From positions 3,001,978-3,038,430 of the forward strand of contig BFEA01000010.1 in assembly GCA_003427395.1 (NCBI GenBank): a stretch of 36,453 nt of DNA, given 5' to 3'. This stretch comes from Chara braunii (Eukaryota; Streptophyta; Charophyceae; Charales; Characeae). Numbering within the stretch: position 1 is the stretch's first letter; every line of letters begins with the position of its first letter. A model generated the notes under the pieces. That model saw only the letters and a program-made list of their open reading frames with translations. It was not told where the DNA came from and made no database searches. A program made the position numbers and the translations under genes. Below are positions 9,834-17,921 of this stretch, piece by piece.

Positions 9834-11973
9834 TTATAGGGGACACTCTTGAGCATGGGTTTCTGTTGTCGTCACCAGTTTTTCATGAACAGGTAGGCGA
9901 GAGAAGCATTGCACGCGAATACTGCGCAAGCCTATACGTGATCAGCGTGGCACTGTATCAGCCATTACCTGCGCGTAGAATGAAGTGTGAGGGCGATAGG
10001 TACGCGAGTTACGAGTGACATGTGTGTATAGGTGCCTCTCTCGTGTGAAGACTTGTGCGTGATGAAAGAAAGGTGGGCCAAAGTGCTTGACACGTGTCAC
10101 TCCCCACTGTTGTTGTCATCAACTTCTACATGTGGACTGTTGCTCTCAATTGTCATCACCAATGATAGTGAACGCACGACACCGTTCTGGTAAGCAAGGT
10201 GTGGAGGAGGTTCGAATCAGAAGGTGATTGAGGACCCTCCTAGCAAGCGCGTGTTACATAAGTCAATGTCATTAAGGTCCTACTAGCGTCGACTGCTCCG
10301 GAGCGCGACTCACTTCGTCAGGAGACAACTACGAGCTATTCGACTAAGGAATCTGCCCCTGTATGATCAACTTTACTCGAAACCGTGAAAGCTCCCCGTA
10401 TGACCCAAGCATTGATGAAGAGCGACACATGGGAGTTTTGACTGACGGATACGCGGGTTGAGATCGCCTCTAAACTGTTGTTCCACCGAGTTAGCACTTG
10501 AAGTCCTGTTTTGACTCAGGCGGACAACAACGGTGAACAGTAGCCTCGTGACTGAGTATTCATGAGGCTCTGTCGCATCGATATCTGCTGGTGATTGCTA
10601 TGATGGGAAGTCGAAGCCGCAAGTCTCTCGGATGAACCCCTCACCCATTATCAATTGCTGACAGTGGTCACTTGTAATAGTCCTCGGGACATCCTTTTCA
10701 GACTAGAGTGAACCGGAGTCAGGTTCCATTATGTGCATCATGTGACTCGTCTCTCGCGAAGTGCTAAGTCGCTCGGAGTTGGCATGAGTGTTGCTGAGGT
10801 TGGTAGCGATATTGGCACGATTTGTCAGACTGCCGGAGAAGAATCGAGAGGCGGCTCAGGCAGACATATTGGCATCTGAACCTTTTACTATAGCGAACCT
10901 TCTTGACTCCTCTACGTCCGCCTGAACTAGCCTACACTCATCTGACCGAAAACTCATCCCTTTTTCCCTCCCTTCCTCTCCGCCTTGTCACTTTTGTAAT
11001 AAAACTAAAGGTTTGGCTGTGACTTTAACGGTCCTCCGTTCAGTGAGAATGGAAAACTACTAACTCGACCTAGTCAGGCGAGCTTGTAGGCGCGCCCTTC
11101 TGTCAGGGTACGCTCCCTAAAGCTCCAACCGGCTTAGTTGACCTAGTTGATGGGAAGGAGAAAAGCAGCTCAAAGGAAAATAGCTTACATTCCCGCCAAG
11201 TTCTTACTCGATGGAGATTACACCTACAAGGGGATGAGGCCTTGATTATTAAAGCAAGAATAATGATTTTCTTTTATATGATTGGACTAGGTCTTTGGTT
11301 CCCACTTGGGTGATCTGCCAATAGTAGAAAAGCAAACTCGTGATGGGCAAAACCCTGATTAACTCAAGACTTCATCACTAAGGGAGTATTTTGATATTTC
11401 GCTGGAAGGGGAGAGTCTTTTGAGTATGCCTAAGATAATCGGCTCCATTCTTAGTCCAACGAACTTTTGAGACACACTCTGAAGTAATTGAATGGGAAAC
11501 TCAACGTTACTCTGTGTACCATTTGTGTTAAGTATGTGCAACGCCTGAATAACTCCCTGCATGATTGGTATCCTTACGGGTGAGAACTGTGAATCCGTGA
11601 TTAGTAATGTTGTGCGACATACGGTTCTTAAGCCGTACCTGATTATGTTTTATACGCCTTTGGGCAGATCGTTGTTAACCGTGTACAACGTGCTACTTGA
11701 GTGAGTCAGTTGTTGGCTATGTCGAGTGTATTGTCTGGGTCCTGGGAGTAATTCATAAATGTCTGTGCAAACACAAAAACGGGGTTCAATACAGCGAAAG
11801 ATGATAAGACCCTTGTGAAAAAGGGGTCGCTTAAATCGAGACAAGAAGGCAGGATGGGGAGAAGAGGCATACTGAGACATGGGCTCTCGAGAACATCTAG
11901 TCTTACTCAACGAGAACATGTAGTCTGGATAGTCAAGGAAGAAAGCTACTTAGAGCATGTGTTTTACTGTCAC
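9834..11973. other. No gene recognised
   Basis: About 2.1 kb with near-balanced base composition and no microsatellite or long internal repeat that I can see. Short frames occur on both strands (for example 11359-11562 and 11650-11919, both -) without recognisable motifs. It looks unlike the retrotransposon DNA on either side. Host intergenic DNA, intronic DNA or an old organelle-derived insert are all possible, and I cannot tell them apart without a search. Confidence 0.4.
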
Positions 11974-11982
11974 GATTACAAC
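11974..11982 (+). repeat. Target-site duplication, left copy
   Basis: GATTACAAC, identical to 13205-13213. Joining the two flanks at this word would give continuous sequence of the same composition on both sides, which supports insertion. Confidence 0.6.
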
Positions 11983-12077
11983 CAGGCATTCGGCACGGAC
12001 CGAACGCCCGAACCCGAACGCCCGAACATATGGGACCCCTTGCGGATGCGTTCGGCCGTTCGTGCCGAACGCGGAAC

Positions 12078-12078
<1 letters not shown>

Positions 12079-12110
<32 letters not shown>

Positions 12111-12228
12111 NNNNNNNNNNNNNNNNNNNNNNNNNNNNNNNNNNNNNNNNNNNNNNNNNNNNNNNNNNNNNNNNNNNNNNNNNNNNNNNNNNNNNNNNNN
12201 NNNNNNNNNNNNNNNNNNNNNNNNNNNN
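12079..12228. other. Poly-A run (12079-12110) followed by 118-N assembly gap (12111-12228)
   Basis: A 32-nt A run passes directly into Ns. The assembly broke at a homopolymer, so the true length between the flanks is unknown. Frames predicted across it (poly-K or poly-F with X) are artefacts. Confidence 0.97.
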
Positions 12229-12739
12229 CATAGAGACCCCCCATAAAAAAATTAAGAATTTTTTGAGCATTTGGTGATAGGGTGCTATTTGGGGTGGGAG
12301 GGGGGGGTACGAGGGGGTTTGGTGGGGATCGGAGGGGTATAGGTGGGGATTAGAAACTTTGAAGATTTTTATTTTTTTTTCTACTGGCTCAAATGAGCCA
12401 AAATTTTGGTGGCATACACCTTATGCAAGGTAGAAGCCACATGATTTTTTTTATTTATTTTTTTTTTTTTTTTTTTTTTGCGCGCGAGGTCGGACATCCC
12501 CTGTCCGGTCCGACGTCCAACCAGACGTCCGGTCGAACATCCCGGACGGTCAGGGGGGTCCCGGACGTCCGATAGAACAACCTAGGAAAAAAAAATGTGT
12601 TATGAAGAAAAATAAACTGAACAAGATTTGCCTAAGCGCTACATCCAAATTCCTTGCCAAATTTGAAATAAAAATAAAATACGAAAAAAAAATACTAATA
12701 ATAAAAATAACAACAACAAAAAAAAGAATTAAATTTAGT

Positions 12740-13060
12740 GAGTTCGCGAGCACGTTTTCGACTGCGCCATCTTTGGCGATTTTTCATTTTTTTTTTTAAT
12801 AGCTAAATGCCCTGAAAATTTACATATGTGTACTTCACATAATGCAAAACACAAAAAAAGTTCCAAAAGAGAATAAAATTGTTTAGACCCCGAACTAAAG
12901 TGAAAACAAAAAGTAAAAAGTAAAACAAAACGTGAGCAAGCATGTTTTGACACCGCCATCTTTGGCGATTTTTAATTCTTATTTGGATGAGCCAAATGAC
13001 TTGAAAATTTATATGCGTGTACCTCACGTCATAGAGAATTCACAAAAACAAATTCCAAAA
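12740..13060 (+). repeat. Degenerate tandem repeat, about 190-bp unit
   Basis: The word CCATCTTTGGCGAT recurs at 12767 and 12956 (period 189). It is followed in both copies by a T-rich run, an AAATG(A/C) block, GAAAATTTA and a tract of short A runs. A third, more diverged partial copy appears around 12350-12440 (GATTTTTATT, then GGCTCAAATGAGCC). It forms the core of the inserted element. Confidence 0.7.
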
Positions 13061-13149
13061 AAAAAAAAAAAAAAAAAAGGCCCCGAAATAATTTTTGGCG
13101 GGGGGTGAACGCCGTCGGGTTCGGACCCCGTAGTACGGGACCCCGAACG

Positions 13150-13193
13150 CCCGTACGTATGGAGGTCTGCCCGGGGACCTCCGTACGTACGGG
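13150..13193 (+). repeat. Perfect-like hairpin at right end of inserted element
   Basis: Arms CCCGTACGTATGGAGGTC and GACCTCCGTACGTACGGG pair over 18 bp with one G-T wobble and an 8-nt GC loop. It lies 11 bp inside the right boundary. Terminal or subterminal hairpins of this kind are common in foldback-type non-autonomous elements. Confidence 0.85.
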
Positions 13194-13204
13194 CTGGTAA
13201 CCTT

Positions 13205-13213
13205 GATTACAAC
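13205..13213 (+). repeat. Target-site duplication, right copy
   Basis: GATTACAAC, identical to 11974-11982, directly after the GC-rich right end of the inserted element. Confidence 0.6.
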
Positions 13214-13775
13214 TGTAAATTTTACGGACCTGACTCACTCCTAGAAACAGTTAAACGGACCAGAGCTATGCACGGCTGAGAGTGCTTGAGTTTCCTTGGA
13301 AGCTTTATCTAATCTGCATCGAGCTAGCATTCGATCGGCTTTTGATCAACCTTCGGTCATCCTTGCCTTTAATGTTACCCAAGTGCTTCTGCCAGAGCGA
13401 AACAACATTTAGCCACTCCCATTTGGCACAGAGTCCGATAACAATCAGACAGCATTCGCATCAGGAGACATACATATCAGTAATAGTCGAGATTGTCCTT
13501 GTCAGAGGTCACAAAACCAGTCTCAGAGGTCATAACAACTCCTGAGCGTAGTCTAATCATACTCAATATGATGGGTCTCTGCAGAAATGCGGGAAGTGAG
13601 AATACGCTAAGAGTGATTTGCACGATGAATCGAGACAAAACAAACGGTTGGGAAGAGAATGTTGCCCAGGATATCCATTCCCACCTCAAATGCATGATGG
13701 AGCAAGCACTAGAACTAGTAAAGGATCAGAAACTCGTTGAGTATTCCTTCTACATTTATGGACTAGACGAAAATC
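13214..13775. other. Unassigned sequence; open frame cut by an LTR
   Basis: Continues the block seen before 11974. A + strand frame starting at 13493 reads as protein-like, non-repetitive sequence up to the LTR boundary at 13775 and then runs into LTR sequence, so only about 94 codons would be genuine. No domain is recognised. It could be an exon fragment interrupted by the LTR insertion, or chance. Confidence 0.25.
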
Positions 13776-15016
13776 TGCAATCAGACTCGCTATCTTTCAC
13801 ACTTCACATGTATGCAAACAAGTGTGCAGCAAACTGGTGACAAGCGCACACTCAAACTCAGAGATATGGTAGCCAAGGACACAGTTCAGATACAAGTTCA
13901 CTTCAATGGCTATGGCGACACAGCGCCCACACAACTCTCTGTTCGCACACATAGGATCACCTTGGGTATCCCACACGCGATACTCTGTACACACATACAC
14001 ACACACACACACACTACACTCTACCTACAGCTATGGCGGCTATGGCCGCTGCTAACCTATCGCTATGGCTAAGCTCTTCTCGCCCACTTCGTCTTCGGGC
14101 TCACTGCAGACCACCTCGCACAAGTTGCTGTGGTGCGCAGCAAACTGGCGACAAGTGCCCAGTCAAACTCACAGATATGGTAGCCAAGGACACAATTCAG
14201 ATACAAGTTCACTTCAATGGCTATGGCGACATAGCACCCACACAACTCTCTGCTCGCACACACAGGATCACCCTGGATATCCCACACGCGATACTCTGTA
14301 CAAACATACACACACACACACACACGCTACACTCTACCTACAGCTATGGCGACTATGGCCGCTGCTAACCTATCGCTATGGCTAAGCTCCTCTCGCCCAC
14401 TTCGTCTTCGGGCTCACTGCAGACCACCTCACACAAGTCGTTGTGGCAGCGCTTCCGCATGGCTCACGCAGGAAGGAATGAATGGCTGGGCTCTGCCCTT
14501 TCATTTCTACTTCTGTAGTTCGTTGGTCTGGCCCTCTCCCATGCCCGTGGTGCAGACAGTCCCATGCGGTACTTGCTCGACTGGAATAGGACTGACTGGA
14601 CTGGGACCGCTGACTCAGCACGGGTAGACTCCACCACTTGCTCACTTGCCTCAGCCTAAACGTGAGCAACTTCAAAAGGCCACTGCTAGGACCTTCCGTA
14701 AGGCCGTGGACTTGGCCTTTCGATACTGTAGCAACTATGACCTGGACCCTTCAGGACTGTAGCAACTAGGACCTTGACCTTTCGGAGAAGCTATAGCTAC
14801 GACTTCTAGACTTTGCTAAGACTCCTACCCGACAGGTCTATAGATCGAACCCCTGCTACCTACGGACAATACGACAGTCTACCAACTGTTATAAATACAC
14901 AGGTCACGAGTTCAACTCTCGGGGTCAACACAAATATTGTACACAGGTAAGGTGATGACTAGGGATCGAGCCCTGGGATCTGCATCGGCTACTGCGAACA
15001 GGTGAATACCGTTTTA
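13776..15016 (-). repeat. 3' LTR (family A) with internal 311-bp tandem duplication
   Basis: The reverse complement aligns with 7121-8056. Its outer end is TGCAATC at 13776, matching the CA end of the element A LTRs. It is about 300 bp longer because of the tandem duplication at 13826-14447. The TATA-equivalent reads TAGAAAT. CA-dinucleotide runs lie at about 13988-14014 and 14305-14322. Confidence 0.88.
13826..14447 (-). repeat. 311-bp tandem duplication inside LTR
   Basis: GCAGCAAACTGG starts at 13826 and again at 14137 (period 311). The copies then run in parallel through CTATGGCGACA, the CA run, and the block ending in CTGCAGACCACCTC. The element A LTRs carry one copy, so the duplication arose in this lineage. 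The copies show several substitutions, so it is not very recent. Confidence 0.9.
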
Positions 15017-15054
15017 CTCCCACCAGCCTAAATTCGAGGTCCTCCGAGAATAAC

Positions 15055-15770
15055 TCAGTCCAAGGTAGGACCTTTTCCCTTCTTATCTCTCTCATAGGCT
15101 CTAACTATGTCGGGAGCAGTTTCCAGAAGTTATGTTCTGGTAAACCAGCGGTCGTCCTCTGGTTCCTGATAAGCAAACCGGACCTTGTACTACTTTTGTG
15201 GACGACCTCTACCTCCTGTTCTGAACACGTCTTCACCTACAATGTCGTCAATGTCATATCTTTCGTCCATGTTTGAAGGGATCATGGACCGTCTAAATGG
15301 AAACTGCTGACTGGTGACATACAGCAACAACTTTGATGCATGAAATATACGGTAGGTGTGGAGGTGTGATGGGATCTCTACGGTGTAGGACGGCCCATCC
15401 TCTCCGCCCTTGACTTCTAGAACTGGCCACGGTCCTCTATACACGGGCAGTACCTTCTGCGAGATGTTTTCCTCAGGAGCAAACTCCTTGGACTTGACCC
15501 AGACTAAGTCGCCTACTTGGAACTGTGACGGGCGACGGTGCTTATTAGCCTGTTCTATCATCATATGCTCGGCCTTCTTGAGGTTCTCAACAATAGTAGC
15601 TAACTCTTTCTCGTGTTGTATCGCGAACTCCTTGGTACCGGGCGGTAGCCTGTGAATCTGATCCCGGTTAAGTCCCTCAAACGGTCTACGAGGTCTAAAG
15701 GACTTGTGCAACTCGTTGGGAGTGCGACAGGTGGACAAGTGCACGCTGTTAATGTACGCACTGGCTACCT
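15055..15770 (-). pseudogene. pol: Integrase C-terminus and chromo-like tail, family A fragment
   Basis: The - strand translation matches the last 230 residues or so of element A Pol: the RPFEGLNRDQIHRLP region, the FQVGDLVWVKSKEF segment, the GPW motif, HASKLL, and a chromo-like end. Integrase inserts element cDNA, and such tails bias it towards chromatin marks. The frame is interrupted by TAG at 15190-15192, where element A has CAG, and by another stop further on. The natural stop is TGA at 15055-15057. The protein has no start because the fragment is truncated at 15770. Confidence 0.88.
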
Positions 15771-16279
15771 GGTGGCGGCTTCTATGTGTTCTCTGGAATT
15801 TATTTTTGTCTTTTAATTTTATTTATTGTGTGGCATCTGCACGTTTGACAAAATGAGTTTTCTCTGGAAATGTTTGTGTGCCTCTATCTTGACTCGGTTC
15901 ATACCGCTTCTTTTTTTCCCCATTCCTCTTACCGTCTTTGCCGATGAAGAGGGAGTGGAAATCAAAACCCGTGGTCAAATTGATGCAAGGTGGTAGACTT
16001 TGGTCGGCCTCCTTCGCCAGCTTCTTGGTGAGATACAAGGTGCCGGTCCAGATGCTGAACGACACGTTCACGGACAGATCAATCTGCCTGATGCAGAAAA
16101 AGATCTGCAGGCCGTTGAGACTGTTGTTCAGATGATGGAAACAGGCACGAGGGTTGAAGACCTCATAAGACAAGGACGATTGATCCTTGATCAATATGAC
16201 GTCGAGAGCTTTGAAAAGATGGACAAGAAAGGAAAAAAAGATACGAAGGAAGAAAGGAAAGAAAGAAAGGAACCACAAT

Positions 16280-16670
16280 TGTCTATGGAAATAATGGAGG
16301 AAAACGTCAGACAGCTAGAGAATACAGAGAAGAATACCAGAGATTGAAAGAACAACAAGAAGAAGAAGAAAGAGTGATAAATGAATTGAGGCAAAAGTTT
16401 CACTACCAAGAAGCAGGTAGTGAGGTTGCATCTATTCTTCGGTCTATTATGGTCTACCTCGTTTGTCTATGGAAATAATGGAGGAAAACGTCAGACAGCT
16501 AGAGAATACATTAAGAGAAGAGAGAAGGGAGATTGGAGAATACCGTAGATTGAAAGAACAAGAAGAAGAAGAAGAAAGAGTGTTGAATGAATTGAGGCAA
16601 AAGTTTCATTACGAAGAAGCAGATAGTGAGTTTGCATCTATTCTTCAATCTATTACGGTCTACCTCGTTC
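16280..16670 (+). repeat. About 184-bp tandem duplication in gag of element D
   Basis: TGTCTATGGAAATAATGG starts at 16280 and again at 16464. Both copies run through the QLEN, E-rich and LRQKFHY-coding stretches to GTCTACCTCGTT. Copy 1 lacks about 20 bp present in copy 2, which breaks the gag frame. The copies differ at several sites. Confidence 0.9.
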
Positions 16671-17822
16671 ATCTCGAGAAGAAGATTGACAATAACACCG
16701 CCGCTATGGAGACAATGATCAAAATGACGAAGGGAAAAGAAAAGGTGGCGTATGAGGAGGAGGCCAAGGGGGGAAAAGACAAGAAGGAACCCCAAGAGAA
16801 ATTAATGAAGGATGCGATGAAACGAGTCACACCCGAGAAACCCAAAAATTCTAAGAAAGAACCCGGGAGACAAGTTGAGAAGAAGGAATCACCCACCGAG
16901 AAAAAAAAAGAACCAGTGAAGGAAGCAGAAAAACCGAAGAAGAAAGAAAAAGTCAAAATGAAACTGCCATTTAAGTACAGCAACAAGAAGGAAGAGAACT
17001 TGTTGTTATGGATTGCAGACATACAGACTTACGTAGGGACAGCACCCGTGGAGCCTGCAAGTCAGGTCACTTTCTCCACGTCTTGTTTGGGAGGAGTGGA
17101 CAAGGAATGGGTGCTGGCCAAAGCCGACGCCGCTAGCTTTGAGGATACCCTGACGTTGAGACAGTTTCTCCAAAAGATAAAGGACAGATTTCTCAACAAA
17201 ACGACGGTCAATAAGGCCTTCGACGAACTCACCACCATGGGCCAAAATCACCATCGGCCAAAAACGTTGGACCTCGGTGGATGCGTTGTCTCGTGAAGTT
17301 GACCGTCTTTTGCAAATACCTGGATTGAATTTGCAGGGTAACCAGGTCCTATACATTTACTCACAAGCATCGCCCGAGCCCATTCGTGGACAGCTCGTGG
17401 CAGAGTCAAAGTCTGGTAAGTATAATTACCGGCAGTTCCGCGATCTTGCTCTACAAAGAGAGCAGATGACCACGCAAGTCAAAGGTGCGTACGCTTCGGT
17501 ACTGAAATCAAGACCGGTTGGTGGGTACGGCAAGCGGGTCCTTTGGCGACAAAAGCATCAGGACCATATGCTTGTGCTATTTGACGATGAGACCGTAGAG
17601 AAGTTACCCCTCGACGAGGCTGAGGGAGGAGGAGGTAGTGGCGAGAGCGATTCCGCGAAGGGTGACGTCGTTGCCGTAATGGCCAACAAGGGAGGCCAAA
17701 GTCAGTGGAAAAAGTTGAGGCCACGCTCGTTTCCCGAGCATCCCGGCATCATGTTCGGAAGACCCTGAAAAAAGATGAACATGACTCGGGAGGAGTGGCA
17801 GTCTAAAATGGACAATCGCCAG

Positions 17823-17864
17823 TGCCTCAAGTGTGGCACCGTGGGGCACGTGACAGCCTGGTGC
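17823..17864 (+). other. CCHC zinc knuckle of Gag, element D
   Basis: The translation C-x2-C-x4-H-x4-C (CLKCGTVGHVTAWC) is intact. It is in frame with the gag ORF that ends prematurely at 17766-17768. Confidence 0.92.
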
Positions 17865-17878
17865 CCACTTATTCGTAA

Positions 17879-17921
17879 CCCAAAAGCGAGCAGCCAGTAG
17901 GAGTAACATCTGCTCCTACTG
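17879..17921 (+). promoter_or_regulatory. Probable -1 programmed frameshift signal (slippery site plus hairpin), element D
   Basis: In the gag frame the sequence reads C CCA AAA (17879-17885), a canonical X XXY YYZ slippery heptamer. After a 9-nt spacer comes a perfect 9-bp stem, CAGTAGGAG (17895-17903) with CTCCTACTG (17913-17921), and a 9-nt loop. The gag stop TAG (17898-17900) sits in the stem. The -1 frame has a stop at 17876-17878, opens exactly at 17879, and continues as pol. The same hairpin exists in element A (3393-3415). Known retroelements use such signals to make Gag-Pol. Function here is inferred. Confidence 0.7.

Larger units (their letters stand above)
11983..13204. mobile_element. 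Non-autonomous DNA element with 9-bp target-site duplication (MULE-like?)
   Basis: The 9-mer GATTACAAC occurs at 11974-11982 and again at 13205-13213, exactly flanking a 1.2-kb segment of quite different composition. The ends are GC-rich and full of short inverted repeats (CCGAACGCCCG motifs, the hairpin at 12049-12071, the hairpin at 13150-13193). The interior is AT-rich with poly-A/T runs and degenerate tandem units of about 190 bp. There is no coding capacity. A 9-bp duplication is typical of Mutator-like elements. The terminal inverted repeats are weak (CAGG at left, CCTT at right), so the superfamily call is tentative. An assembly gap lies inside. Confidence 0.55.
13776..15770 (-). mobile_element. 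3' fragment of a family-A Ty3/gypsy element, inverted
   Basis: On the - strand this contains, in order, the integrase C-terminal/chromo-like tail (15770-15055) and a full 3' LTR (about 15016-13776), both homologous to element A. Homology stops at 15769-15772, in the integrase region equivalent to about 6368 of element A. From there unrelated sequence leading into element D begins. The rest of gag and pol is therefore absent. Confidence 0.9.
15940..17900 (+). pseudogene. gag: gag pseudogene, element D
   Basis: Particle-forming protein. N-terminal segment about 15940-16350, then a charged coiled-coil-like part duplicated in tandem (16280-16670), a lysine/glutamate-rich linker (about 16740-16960), a gag capsid-like region from about 16960 (KLPFKYSNKKEENLLLW onwards), a conserved module about 17540-17620, and a CCHC knuckle at 17823-17864. 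The true stop is TAG 17898-17900. Damage: TAG 15994-15996, frame breaks at the duplication, a 1-nt shift near 17236, and TGA 17766-17768 just before the knuckle. Pol starts in the -1 frame at the end. Confidence 0.82.

Noticed and set aside
11575-11650. Group II intron domain V-like string (ACGGTTC with an upstream partial complement), hinting at organelle DNA
   Set aside because: The stem is imperfect, the length is wrong (about 37 instead of 34 nt), the catalytic triad region is not convincing, and no exon is recognisable nearby.
11933-12277. ORFs with poly-K or poly-F and X runs
   Set aside because: They cross a poly-A run and 118 Ns, which is an assembly artefact.
11983-13204. Helitron interpretation of the inserted element because of the hairpin near its right end
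   Set aside because: Helitrons make no target duplication and end in CTRR after the hairpin with a T flank. Here a 9-bp duplication is present and the end is CCTT.
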